DNA of 46,415 nucleotides, taken from NCBI RefSeq assembly GCF_001758345.1, contig NZ_MKQS01000013.1, positions 15,955 to 62,369 on the forward strand, read 5' to 3'. Positions 1 through 7,539 of the stretch are shown here, one piece after another. The notes beneath the pieces were generated by a model. That model ran no database searches, was not told where the DNA came from, and saw only the letters and a list, made by a program, of their open reading frames with translations. A program made the position numbers and the translations under genes. Source of the stretch: Acinetobacter towneri (GTDB lineage: Bacteria; Pseudomonadota; Gammaproteobacteria; Pseudomonadales; Moraxellaceae). Every line of letters begins with the position of its first letter. Position 1 is the stretch's first letter.

Positions 1-119
1 ACTGCACCCTCTCTATTTTTCATGATCAGGTGCAATGCCATGCGTTGAGCCGATTTTGGCCCAACACTTGGCAAAATGCGTAGCGCTTGTACCAGTTGAT
101 CAAAACGATCACTAAACAT
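1..119 (-). CDS. recR: Recombination mediator RecR, N-terminal fragment (cut by window edge)
   Basis: Only the first 39 codons are present; the rest lies to the left of the window. The start ATG is at 117-119, preceded by an AAGGA ribosome site eight bases upstream. The peptide begins [20 protein letters not shown] and continues with [12 protein letters not shown], the helix-hairpin-helix region at the N-terminus of RecR. RecR acts with RecO and RecF to load RecA on single-stranded gaps. It sits 10 bp after ybaB on the same strand, the usual ybaB-recR arrangement, so the two are probably co-transcribed. The zinc finger and Toprim domains cannot be checked here. Confidence 0.95.
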   Translation of the reverse strand, partial: MFSDRFDQLVQALRILPSVGPKSAQRMALHLIMKNREGA

Positions 120-129
120 ACGCCGTTCC

Positions 130-459
130 TTAGAATAAACCTGCCAAGCCCGGTGGCAAGCCCATACCTGAATTCGCAGACTTCATTTTTTCTTCAGAAA
201 TCTCTTCGGCTTGACGAACGGCATCATTCATTGCAGCGGCAATCAAATCTTCAATCATGTCTGCATCGTCTTGCAATAATTCAGGATTAATTTCAATGCG
301 TTTTACCACATTACGGCAAGTCATGGTCACTTTCACTAAACCACCACCCGCTTCTGCATGCACTTCAGTTTGCGCAAGTTCTTCTTTGGCTTTTTTAATG
401 TTGTTTTCCACTTCTTTTTGCATACGCTGCGCTTGCTGCATCAACATATTAATGTTCAT
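130..459 (-). CDS. ybaB: YbaB/EbfC family nucleoid-associated protein
   Basis: A 109-residue protein with the typical YbaB start ([19 protein letters not shown]), a long first helix, a central beta hairpin carrying [11 protein letters not shown] and a C-terminal helix ([16 protein letters not shown]). It ends in a glycine/proline-rich tail. Family members are small dimers that bind DNA in the nucleoid. A GGAG ribosome site lies eight bases before the ATG. recR follows 10 bp downstream, and such pairs are commonly read together. The gene dnaX, often upstream in other bacteria, is not here: the upstream neighbour is metZ, which ends 32 bp away on the same strand. Identification is firm; the precise role in the cell is less well established for the family. 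Confidence 0.95.
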   Translation of the reverse strand: MNINMLMQQAQRMQKEVENNIKKAKEELAQTEVHAEAGGGLVKVTMTCRNVVKRIEINPELLQDDADMIEDLIAAAMNDAVRQAEEISEEKMKSANSGMGLPPGLAGLF

Positions 460-491
460 AAAAAATCTCCGAACAATTGATCTATTTAGTT

Positions 492-1679
492 TTAAATGAG
501 GTCTAAACCGCGCTCGATGTCGCGAATAATATCATCAATATCTTCCAAGCCAACAGAAACACGAATTAAACCTTCACTGATGCCTGCTGCTTGTTTGGCT
601 TCTGCGGTCATTCTGCCATGAGATGTTGTTGCAGGATGGGTAATGGTTGACTTTACATCCCCCAAGTTACTGGTGATGGACAGGAAGCGTGTGTTGTCAA
701 TCACGGTCCACGCGCCTTGACGCTCACCTTTCACCACAAACGATACAACACCACCAAAGCCAGACTGTTGCTTTTTCGCCAACTCGTGCCCTGTGTGATG
801 CGGCAAGCCTGCATAATACACTTTTTCAACTTTTGGATGTGCATCTAGCCACTCGGCAAGTGTTTGCGCACTGGCGCAATGTGCTTTCATCCGCAGGCTT
901 AAAGTTTCTAAGCCTTTTAAGAAAATCCATGCGTTAAATGGACTTAATGAGTTACCCAAAGTACGAATCACACCATTGATTTCTTCAACCAATTTGTTTT
1001 TACCTACCACAGCGCCACCTAAAGCACGTCCCTGCCCATCAATATATTTGGTCGATGAGTAGATAATCAGGTCTGCACCAAATTTAATCGGTTGTTGTAA
1101 AACTGGAGTGCAGAAAGTGTTATCGACTGCAAATAATGCATTATTTGCATGGGCAATATCGGCAATAGCTTGTAAATCGCCCACTTGTGCCAATGGATTC
1201 GATGGCGTTTCAATAAATAAAAGACGTGTGTTAGGACGAATGGCTTGTTTCCAGCTCTCTAAATCTTCTAAATCAACAAAAGTGACATCGACACCAAACT
1301 TCATCACATATTTTTCAAATAGTGAAATGATCGAGCCAAATACAGCACGTGAACAGACTACATGATCACCCGCTTTAAGATAAGCCAAAGTGATCGCATG
1401 AACGGCCGCCATACCCGAACTTGTCGCAACCGCACGTTCTGCACCATCTAATACTGCCAAGCGTTTTTCAAAAGCCTGTACAGTTGGATTGGTATAACGT
1501 GAATAGGTATTGCCTTCAATTTCACCTGAGAATTTTGCAGCTGCATCGGCAGCATTTTCACAAACAAATGATGAAGTCAGGAAAATTGGCTCACTGTGCT
1601 CGCCTTCAATTGTACGGTTGTGTCCAGTACGAATTGCCAAAGTATCTAATTGATATTCAATGTCGTCGTGTTGACTCAT
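492..1679 (-). CDS. metZ: O-succinylhomoserine sulfhydrylase MetZ
   Basis: A 395-residue cytoplasmic PLP enzyme of the Cys/Met metabolism family. In methionine synthesis it makes homocysteine directly from O-succinylhomoserine and sulfide. The N-terminal [17 protein letters not shown] and [11 protein letters not shown] segments are typical of MetZ. The PLP lysine lies in the [10 protein letters not shown] motif near residue 211, and SSGMAA supplies phosphate contacts. The extended match to the Pseudomonas-type MetZ pattern favours this over MetB or MetY, although the acyl preference cannot be proven from sequence. It has its own upstream region, shared divergently with the PhaC-like hydrolase gene, and 32 bp separate it from ybaB downstream. 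Confidence 0.9.
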   Translation of the reverse strand: MSQHDDIEYQLDTLAIRTGHNRTIEGEHSEPIFLTSSFVCENAADAAAKFSGEIEGNTYSRYTNPTVQAFEKRLAVLDGAERAVATSSGMAAVHAITLAYLKAGDHVVCSRAVFGSIISLFEKYVMKFGVDVTFVDLEDLESWKQAIRPNTRLLFIETPSNPLAQVGDLQAIADIAHANNALFAVDNTFCTPVLQQPIKFGADLIIYSSTKYIDGQGRALGGAVVGKNKLVEEINGVIRTLGNSLSPFNAWIFLKGLETLSLRMKAHCASAQTLAEWLDAHPKVEKVYYAGLPHHTGHELAKKQQSGFGGVVSFVVKGERQGAWTVIDNTRFLSITSNLGDVKSTITHPATTSHGRMTAEAKQAAGISEGLIRVSVGLEDIDDIIRDIERGLDLI

Positions 1680-1772
1680 CTTTACTGCTCAGCCCTAAAC
1701 TTAGTCCTAAGACCTGTTTGTTAAATAATTGCCAACATTTTGAGCGCCAAGCGCATTTAAGGTCAAGGTAAA

Positions 1773-1856
1773 ATGTATAAATATCGCTTAGACTTCATTC
1801 AAATCGGCGCCACGTGTGATGGAACACCTCATGAATCAGCTACAAAGAAAATTTAA
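1773..1856 (+). other. Possible short upstream reading frame overlapping the hydrolase start
   Basis: An ATG at 1773 follows an AAGG element by four bases and opens a 27-codon frame ending at TAA 1854-1856. It overlaps the beginning of the hydrolase gene in another frame. The ribosome site in front of it is better than that of the hydrolase itself. The peptide (MYKYRLDFIQIGATC...) matches nothing I recognise. It may be a translational coupler or simply chance. Confidence 0.2.
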
Positions 1857-2925
1857 TCTGCACCGAAAAAAGCTTAAAAACCTCAGCACTCGCTTATTTA
1901 AAAGCCGTGATTTGATATTATCTCAGACCACGCCATACGACATCGTGGCACGTTATAAGTATGCGCAGATTCGCTATTACGCTTCGCCAGATAAGCAATA
2001 TAAAGAGCCGCTGGTTTTTGTTGCGCCTTTAGCAATTACCATGTCGATTTATGACTTATATCCTTATCGCTCTTTAGTGAAACATTTTCAGCATAGCGGT
2101 TTTGATGTGTATTTGGTTGATTGGGGACAATTGACCTATCAACATTGTCATTTAAATTTTATGGCTTTTATTCAGGATGCAATCCCTAATTGTATTCAAC
2201 TCATTTTACAACACGCCAAAGTCGAACAAATTTCACTACATGGTTGGAGTATGGCGGGTGTTTTTGCCATGCTTTATACCGCAGACCAACAATCCGCACA
2301 TATTAAAAACTTGATGGTTTTGGGTAGCCCCGTAGATAGTTATGCTTCTGGGCGGGTTGGTAAACTCTTTCAATCGACCAATAAGCTGATTTCTAAATAC
2401 CCGAAACTGCAACATGCCTTTTATTCAGGAAAAATTCCCAAGCATTTTATTCATACACCAGGTTTAATCAATGCGATTGGTTTTAAGATTTTAGACCCTA
2501 GAGCATGGCTTGAAAGCAATAAACAGATGCTCTCGAATCTGCACGACTTACAAACCTTGCATGAAAATGCCACTTTAGCCAATTTTTTAAATAATATGAT
2601 TGATTATCCGGGCGGCATTAATCAAGACATGATGTTAAATGTGTGGCTGCAAAATCCGCTCAAACAAGGCGCTATTCAACTGAATCAACATACCATTAAG
2701 CTTGAAAATATTAATTGTTCACTTTTGGTTGGTGCAGGTGATAGCGATCAAATTGTCACGGCCGAAGCTGCCCAACCTTTATGTGAATTGACAAGTAGTA
2801 GCGATGTCACGTTTACTCTCATTCCAGGGGGACATTTAGGTTTAATGTCCAGTCAAAAAAGTGCTAATGAATTTTGGCCTAAATTGACCACATGGTTAGA
2901 ACAACGATCCAGCAAAATCGCATAA
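1831..2925 (+). CDS. PhaC-like alpha/beta hydrolase with a serine nucleophile
   Basis: A 364-residue protein from ATG 1831. GTG 1816 and ATG 1819 are in-frame alternatives, and 1831 is chosen for a weak GGA element seven bases upstream. It resembles the catalytic domain of polyhydroxyalkanoate synthases: a TPYDIVARY N-terminal segment, VFVAPLAI, then the nucleophile elbow GWSMAG (Ser about 140), a candidate acid in GDSDQIV (Asp about 306) and PGGHLGLM (His about 335). True PHA synthases have Cys in the G-x-C-x-G-G box; here the nucleophile is Ser, which fits a hydrolase or depolymerase-like enzyme better. No signal peptide is seen. An oxidoreductase gene follows 13 bp downstream, so the two may be co-transcribed. 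Substrate unknown. Confidence 0.75.
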   Translation: MNQLQRKFNLHRKKLKNLSTRLFKSRDLILSQTTPYDIVARYKYAQIRYYASPDKQYKEPLVFVAPLAITMSIYDLYPYRSLVKHFQHSGFDVYLVDWGQLTYQHCHLNFMAFIQDAIPNCIQLILQHAKVEQISLHGWSMAGVFAMLYTADQQSAHIKNLMVLGSPVDSYASGRVGKLFQSTNKLISKYPKLQHAFYSGKIPKHFIHTPGLINAIGFKILDPRAWLESNKQMLSNLHDLQTLHENATLANFLNNMIDYPGGINQDMMLNVWLQNPLKQGAIQLNQHTIKLENINCSLLVGAGDSDQIVTAEAAQPLCELTSSSDVTFTLIPGGHLGLMSSQKSANEFWPKLTTWLEQRSSKIA

Positions 2926-2938
2926 AGAGAGCACGAAC

Positions 2939-3811
2939 ATGATTCAATCTGTTGCATTTATTGGCTTAGGCGCAATGGGCTACCGCATGGCAGCACATTT
3001 ACCCAAACATTTTGACACGGTCTATGTTTGGAATCGTAACTTTGCCAAAGCCGAGCAACATGCTGCAGAATATGGCACTCACGCGGTTGAATTGGCCCAA
3101 GCGGTACAGGCTGATATTATTTTTTCTTGCTTGCCTACCAGTACCGAAGTTGAAAACCTGATTGCACAAGTCCAACATAAAGCAGGTTCAGTTTGGGTCG
3201 ATTGCACCAGTGGCGTACCCGAAAGTGCTAAAAAACTAGTACAAAAACTTGAAGCACAACAGGTCGACTTTTTAGATGCACCTGTGAGTGGGCAAACCAT
3301 TGGGGCAGAAAATGCAACATTAACAGTTATGATTGGTGGTAAAGCAACTGCTTTTGAAAAAGCGCTACCTGCAATTCAGTCTTTTGGTAAAGTGATTCAA
3401 CATGTAGGTGAACCTGGTGCAGGCTTTGCAGTAAAAGCAGTCAACAATATGTTAATGGCTGTGAGTTTATGTGCTGCAGCTGAAGGTTTTACCGCCTTAA
3501 AAGCACATGGCGTAAACTTAAATCAGGCCTTGCAATGTATTAATGCTTCGAGCGGCAAAAGTGCAGTAACGGAAATGATTTTGCCCCAGCGAGTACTGAA
3601 CCGTGCTTTTCCAAATACTTTTGCTTTACCTTTACTAGCTAAAGATACAGGCATTGCATTAGATTTAGTACGTGAAGCAGCTTTGCCTGCACCTGTACTG
3701 GCTTTAACCCAAAGTCTAATTCAAGCAGCAAATTTAAACTCAGAAAAAGACAGTGACTTTTCCACTGTCGTGAAAATGTATGAATTATGGAGTAAGATTA
3801 CCCTAGAGTAA
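2939..3811 (+). CDS. NAD(P)-dependent 3-hydroxyisobutyrate dehydrogenase-family oxidoreductase
   Basis: A 290-residue beta-hydroxyacid dehydrogenase. The Rossmann fingerprint [13 protein letters not shown] lies at residues 9-21. The substrate-binding signature [16 protein letters not shown] is near 118-133, and the catalytic lysine lies in [12 protein letters not shown] near 175. This set defines the family that includes 3-hydroxyisobutyrate, tartronate semialdehyde and succinic semialdehyde reductases. None of the neighbours is a valine or glycerate pathway gene, so the substrate cannot be chosen. The start has an AGAGAG ribosome site eight bases upstream. The 13-bp gap after the PhaC-like hydrolase suggests co-transcription, consistent with a hydroxyacid substrate for both, but that is inference. 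Confidence 0.85.
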   Translation: MIQSVAFIGLGAMGYRMAAHLPKHFDTVYVWNRNFAKAEQHAAEYGTHAVELAQAVQADIIFSCLPTSTEVENLIAQVQHKAGSVWVDCTSGVPESAKKLVQKLEAQQVDFLDAPVSGQTIGAENATLTVMIGGKATAFEKALPAIQSFGKVIQHVGEPGAGFAVKAVNNMLMAVSLCAAAEGFTALKAHGVNLNQALQCINASSGKSAVTEMILPQRVLNRAFPNTFALPLLAKDTGIALDLVREAALPAPVLALTQSLIQAANLNSEKDSDFSTVVKMYELWSKITLE

Positions 3812-3834
3812 GAACTCGCCATTGAATATACAGC

Positions 3835-3870
3835 TATAATCCCAATAATGTGTATTAAGTGACTAGTCAC
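3835..3870 (+). promoter_or_regulatory. Candidate promoter -10 and palindromic operator upstream of the YARHG gene
   Basis: A perfect TATAAT hexamer at 3835-3840 has no good -35 at 16-18 bases. Eighteen bases downstream of it is a perfect 12-base palindrome, GTGACTAGTCAC (3859-3870), inside the predicted 5' leader of the small secreted protein gene. Placement just after a likely transcription start suits a repressor site. No specific regulator can be named. Confidence 0.4.
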
Positions 3871-3896
3871 ATCATCATTAAATAGAGGAAACTCTT

Positions 3897-4166
3897 ATGA
3901 ACAAGTTTAGCATTGCCGTATTTGCAAGCCTTGCAACTTTAATTGGGGCAAGTTCAACTGCTTTTGCATCTGAACAAGAATGTCAAAAACTTAAAAATGA
4001 CCATGATGTGATTTACGCATCAAAAGGCTTCTGTTTTAAAGATCCTGAAGCTAAAGCCCGTTTTGGTAATGACAACTGCTATACAACAAAGCCAAAGTTC
4101 TCTGAAAAAGAACAACAACGTCTTGACACAATCAAAGCACGTCAAAAAGAACTGAACTGTAAATAA
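3897..4166 (+). CDS. Small secreted YARHG-type protein
   Basis: An 89-residue protein with a clear signal peptide (MNKFSIAVFASLATLIGASS, then an AFA cleavage site at residues 22-24), giving a mature peptide of about 65 residues in the periplasm or outside. The segment YASKGFCFKD (40-49) followed by ARFGNDNC fits the YARHG domain pattern (Tyr-Ala-x-x-Gly-x-x-Phe). Four cysteines remain in the mature part (29, 46, 61, 88), enough for two disulfides. The C-terminal third is charged and helical. The family has no firm function. The ribosome site AGAGGA lies in a small potential hairpin (AGAG-GAAA-CTCT) just before the ATG. Gaps to both neighbours suggest its own transcript. Confidence 0.75.
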   Translation: MNKFSIAVFASLATLIGASSTAFASEQECQKLKNDHDVIYASKGFCFKDPEAKARFGNDNCYTTKPKFSEKEQQRLDTIKARQKELNCK

Positions 4167-4205
4167 CCGTTCTAAAATAGCATAGGCTGAATTTAAGGAA
4201 TCATA

Positions 4206-4619
4206 ATGGCTTACGATGATCAAAATATTTTTGCAAGAATTCTACGTGACGAGCTTCCTGCAATTAAAGTGTATGAAGATGACCAAGTTCTTGCGTTTAT
4301 GGACATCATGCCGCAAGCCGATGGTCACACTCTCGTGATTCCCAAGACACCTGCAGTAACTTTATTGGATTTACCTGCAGATGCAGCAGCTTATACTATT
4401 CAAATTGTTCAAAAAATTGCGAAAGCTATGCAGCAAGCTTTGGGTGTAGATGGTATTGTATTAATGCAATTGTCAGGTGCAAGTGCAGGTCAAACTGTCC
4501 CTCATGTACATTTCCATTTAATTCCAACTTCAGTTCACGAACTTGGAAAACATGCTGCACAAATGGGCGACCAAGAAAAAATTAAAGCCCAAGCAAAAAA
4601 AATTAAAGCAGCGCTTTAA
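4206..4619 (+). CDS. HIT family nucleotide hydrolase (HINT-type)
   Basis: A 137-residue histidine-triad protein. The motif HVHFHLIP at 100-107 gives the full HxHxH triad, preceded by GQTVP as in the HINT branch. The N-terminal IFARILRDELPAIKVYEDD and LVIPK segments are also typical. These enzymes hydrolyse nucleoside phosphoramidates and aminoacyl-adenylates in the cytoplasm. The length is usual for the branch. An AAGGA ribosome site sits before the ATG. It is followed by a clear hairpin terminator. A second, variant HIT gene lies at 19512-19946. Confidence 0.9.
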   Translation: MAYDDQNIFARILRDELPAIKVYEDDQVLAFMDIMPQADGHTLVIPKTPAVTLLDLPADAAAYTIQIVQKIAKAMQQALGVDGIVLMQLSGASAGQTVPHVHFHLIPTSVHELGKHAAQMGDQEKIKAQAKKIKAAL

Positions 4620-4645
4620 AAATTTCAAAAATGTCATACAAAATG

Positions 4646-4669
4646 AATGGAGCAGCTGCTCCATTTTTT
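4646..4669 (+). terminator. Intrinsic terminator after the HIT gene
   Basis: The 20-base perfect palindrome at 4646-4665 (half-site AATGGAGCAG) runs into a T tract ending at 4669. It lies 27 bp after the HIT stop codon. Confidence 0.85.
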
Positions 4670-4972
4670 CATCTCAAGCTTTAACCCTGCATTTTTTATA
4701 GCAGTTTATGACAATAGCATGTCAATCTTTTTGCAATTAAGTTATTCATTACATATATTTTTTCTAAATTTAAAAACTCAGTCACTAAAAAAATGCGAAT
4801 AAAAGTAAGTTTTTGATCTAATTTGTTCTTTTTAATAATTTTGAAATATCTCCTTAATATTACTGTCGCATTTGTAAGGAATACTTAGCACCAATAGAGA
4901 ACAGCGGTAGATCAACTCTACTTCTGAACAATGTTTAGGACTAAAAAACAATAGTCTGTATTGGAGCTACAC
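4670..4972 (+). promoter_or_regulatory. Long AT-rich leader and promoter region of the porin gene
   Basis: About 300 bases without a gene. A spaced inverted repeat TGACA-N6-TGTCA lies near 4708-4723. A possible promoter is TTGATC-17-TAATTT around 4814-4842. Just before the ribosome site GGAG (4963-4966) is a short hairpin with arms GACTA and TAGTC. The distance from promoter candidates to the ATG implies a leader of roughly 120 bases. I see no open frame or RNA gene here that I can name. Confidence 0.3.
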
Positions 4973-6124
4973 ATGAAAAAAACGCTTTGCGCATTAGCAG
5001 TTGGGGCAACCTTATTTACACCAGCACTAGCTATGGCTGCTGATGTTAAAGTTTATGGTCGTGCACACGTATCTTTAGACTATCTTGATGATGGTAAAGA
5101 CTACAACGAAGTTGGTCTTTCTTCTAACTCATCACGTTTAGGCTTCAAAGCTGAACAAAAATTAGAAAATGGCATGACTGTTTTTGGTCAAATTGAACAA
5201 GAAATTAACTTTGCTAGCGGTTCTGCAAATGATGATTTAGAGTTTGCTACTCGTGATACTTTTGTAGGTTTAAAAGGTGACTTCGGTCAAGCGCGTGTAG
5301 GTCGTTTTGACAGCCCATTTAAAGCTGCACGTGGTCCAGTCAACTTCTTTGGTGCCCAAGTTGGTGACATCCGTAACGTAACTCGTGCTGGTAACTTACG
5401 TTTTGATGAGCGTAATGCGAATACAATTGAATATCAAACCCCTAAATTTGGCGGTGGTTTTAATGTTCTAGCTGCACTTTCTTTACATGAAGGTAATAGT
5501 GCTGGTTATCCTTCTAAAGTAACTAAAACCTCAACAAAAACAATCCGTATTGTAGATGCAAACGGTAAAGAACAAGTTATTACAGTACCAGACACTACAA
5601 CAACAATTGCTGAAAAAGGTGACTCTAAAAAAGATAAAGCTTACGACTTAGCTTTAACTTATAAAGAAGGTCCGGTTGATTTTGCTGCTGCGTATGAGCG
5701 CTATGAAGAAGAAGCAAGAGGTGGTGAGCGTGATGGCTTCCGTATTGCCGCTGCATACAAAATCACACCTGAGTTTAATTTAGGTGCGCTATATCAATTG
5801 TTAACACATGATGATGATAAAGCAAACCCAGATGCACAAGTCTTTGGCGTAGCAGCAGACTATAAAGTTGCGCCGAAGACTTATGTACGTGGTCAAGTAT
5901 TCCATCGTGACGTAGATGCTGATGATGCAAATGCAACATTATTGGCAGTAGGTGTTGAGCACCGTTTAGACAAAGCAGTACGTGTATACGCAAACCTTGC
6001 AACTATGCTTAATGACACCAAATCAAACTTAACACCATGGTCACAAGGTCGTTCAAACAACGTTGGTGGCGTGAATGACGAAGATGCTTTAGGTCTTTCT
6101 TTAGGTTTCCGTTACGACTTCTAA
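4973..6124 (+). CDS. Outer-membrane general porin (Gram-negative porin family)
   Basis: A 383-residue protein from ATG 4973, chosen because GGAG at 4963-4966 is six bases upstream; an in-frame TTG at 4961 lies too close to that site. A signal peptide ends MAMAA-like (cleavage near residue 22-23, ALAMAA-DVKVYG). The mature start DVKVYGRAHVSLDYL, the SRLGFKAEQKLENGMTVFGQIE strand pair, FVGLKGDFGQARVGR and the terminal phenylalanine in LGFRYDF mark a 16-stranded trimeric porin of the Porin_4 type. A threonine/lysine-rich stretch at about 180-215 probably forms an external loop. It should carry small hydrophilic solutes across the outer membrane; specificity is not visible. Its own promoter region and terminator make it monocistronic. 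Confidence 0.9.
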   Translation: MKKTLCALAVGATLFTPALAMAADVKVYGRAHVSLDYLDDGKDYNEVGLSSNSSRLGFKAEQKLENGMTVFGQIEQEINFASGSANDDLEFATRDTFVGLKGDFGQARVGRFDSPFKAARGPVNFFGAQVGDIRNVTRAGNLRFDERNANTIEYQTPKFGGGFNVLAALSLHEGNSAGYPSKVTKTSTKTIRIVDANGKEQVITVPDTTTTIAEKGDSKKDKAYDLALTYKEGPVDFAAAYERYEEEARGGERDGFRIAAAYKITPEFNLGALYQLLTHDDDKANPDAQVFGVAADYKVAPKTYVRGQVFHRDVDADDANATLLAVGVEHRLDKAVRVYANLATMLNDTKSNLTPWSQGRSNNVGGVNDEDALGLSLGFRYDF

Positions 6125-6146
6125 GTCTTAACCGAACTTAAAACAT

Positions 6147-6172
6147 AAAAAACACGCTTCGGCGTGTTTTTT
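6147..6172 (+). terminator. Intrinsic terminator after the porin gene
   Basis: An A tract, the stem CACGC/GCGTG closed by a TTCG tetraloop (6158-6161) and a T tract at 6167-6172. It is 22 bp after the porin stop. Confidence 0.92.
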
Positions 6173-6194
6173 ATTGCATGTTTAAAAATCTGAA

Positions 6195-6233
6195 TAAAAA
6201 CCGAACCAGTAAATTTGCTGACTTGGTTTTTTT
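6195..6233 (-). terminator. Probable terminator for the YidB-like gene (possibly bidirectional)
   Basis: An imperfect inverted repeat with outer arms AAAAACC and GGTTTTT and an inner CAG/CTG pair lies 36 bp beyond the stop of the minus-strand gene. Both ends carry A or T tracts, so it could work in either direction. Confidence 0.5.
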
Positions 6234-6268
6234 ATAGCTCAAGTTTTAACAACAAAGCCTTTCTTTCA

Positions 6269-6871
6269 TTAACGCTTTAAAAACCCAGACACTAAATTCA
6301 TGACTTGTTGAATATCGTCGTTGGCTTCTTGTTTACTGGTTTGCTCACCTTGGGGTGTCAATGAATCAATAATTTGCGGCAATACTGTAGAAATTGCACT
6401 ATAAATATCTTGCTTTGGTGCCTGAGTTTGCTGTGCAACCTGTTCTACATCCGCATCATCAAATAAGTTTTGTACTTGATCAGGCTGCACTTGCGCATTT
6501 TCACCCGGGCCTGTAGACACCCAGTCATCCACCTGACTGGTTAAGCCTTGTCCTTTTAGTTTATCCAAAGCGCCTTGCAAGCCACCCTGTTTTTGAATCC
6601 ATGCCAACACCAAAGGCAAAACTGCAATCAATAAACTTTGTGTACCTGAAGCACCTGTAGCAGAACGCTGTTGTTGCCCACCCAACTGACCTAATACAGA
6701 ACCCAAAATACCACCCAAGCCGCCTTGTGCAGATTGTTGGTTATTGCCACCAAGTTGCCCCAAAACCGAGCCTAAAATACCGCCCAATCCACCCTGAGAT
6801 TGATTAGATTGCTGATTTGCACCCAATGCTTGCTTTGCCAATATTTCAACAATATTGCTTAAATTGGTCAT
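6269..6871 (-). CDS. YidB-like (DUF937) protein with internal tandem repeat
   Basis: A 200-residue protein resembling the YidB/DUF937 group. Near the N-terminus a 17-residue unit QGGLGGILGSVLGQLGG occurs twice (about residues 25-42 and 49-66), separated by glutamine/asparagine-rich linkers. A hydrophobic segment LLIAVLPLVLAWI (about 80-92) and the conserved LQGALDKLKGQGL and DDWVSTGPG stretches follow; the WxxxG pattern is typical of YidB. The C-terminal half is a helical domain ending in LVSGFLKR. No signal peptide is seen. The function of the family is unknown. It stands alone between the porin and an unrelated minus-strand gene, 139 bp from the latter. Confidence 0.75.
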   Translation of the reverse strand: MTNLSNIVEILAKQALGANQQSNQSQGGLGGILGSVLGQLGGNNQQSAQGGLGGILGSVLGQLGGQQQRSATGASGTQSLLIAVLPLVLAWIQKQGGLQGALDKLKGQGLTSQVDDWVSTGPGENAQVQPDQVQNLFDDADVEQVAQQTQAPKQDIYSAISTVLPQIIDSLTPQGEQTSKQEANDDIQQVMNLVSGFLKR

Positions 6872-7010
6872 TTTATTTTCCTCATCATGCTCTATGACAG
6901 CATACGAAGTTTTGACTGAATTGCGCGCTTGAAATTGTTAAATTTTGCAATATCCTATATTTATGTTAAGCATTTAACATTATTATGTTTTTGTTAGTTT
7001 AATCCTGCAC

Positions 7011-7505
7011 TTACCAACGGAATTTATCCCAATTTTCAGGATTTGCCCAAAACTTTGAGTTAAACCAATCAGGTACGTGCTTATAAGTTAAAATATTAAA
7101 TTGCCATAAGCATAAATGATGCTCCTCAAAGCGATGTTCAATCAATTGCGTAAAACCAAGCGCTCTAAGCAATTTCTCATCTTGACGCGTAGCAACCACC
7201 ACAATACGCTTTGCAAATAAGTCACGTAGCTTCACCAAAATTTGCGAGGTGTGTTGCGACGTCTGCGAAGCAAAATCTGAAGCATCCAAAAATACAACTG
7301 CCAAATCAAAACGTTGGGTAAAAGGCAGATTTAAAAATGCCAATGCGCTAAAATACTGCCATTGGATAGTTGGCTGCTCATCAGCCGCTTGATTGTTATG
7401 CTTCGGGCTTGCTTCAATATTTTGCCCTATACACAATGCAGTCGAAATTGGCTGTTGTTGAGATAAATCATCAATCAATGCTTGAATTAAACGCATTTCA
7501 GCCAT
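7011..7505 (-). CDS. Uncharacterised protein (possibly DUF6231)
   Basis: A 164-residue protein from ATG 7505, chosen over GTG 7508 because AAGGA lies eight bases upstream of the ATG. The middle reads FDLAVVFLDASDF and later AKRIVVVATRQDEKLLRALGF, alternating hydrophobic strands and helices as in a Rossmann-like methyltransferase-type fold. No SAM-binding glycine motif is clear. The C-terminus is rich in tryptophan (WQFN, WFNSKFWANPENWDKFRW). It resembles Moraxellaceae/Pseudomonas proteins called DUF6231, recalled with moderate confidence. It is divergent from the DUF2797 gene, with only 34 bp between the two start codons. Confidence 0.6.
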   Translation of the reverse strand: MAEMRLIQALIDDLSQQQPISTALCIGQNIEASPKHNNQAADEQPTIQWQYFSALAFLNLPFTQRFDLAVVFLDASDFASQTSQHTSQILVKLRDLFAKRIVVVATRQDEKLLRALGFTQLIEHRFEEHHLCLWQFNILTYKHVPDWFNSKFWANPENWDKFRW

Positions 7506-7539
7506 CACTGCATTCCTTCATTTTTGAGAGAGTATTCTT

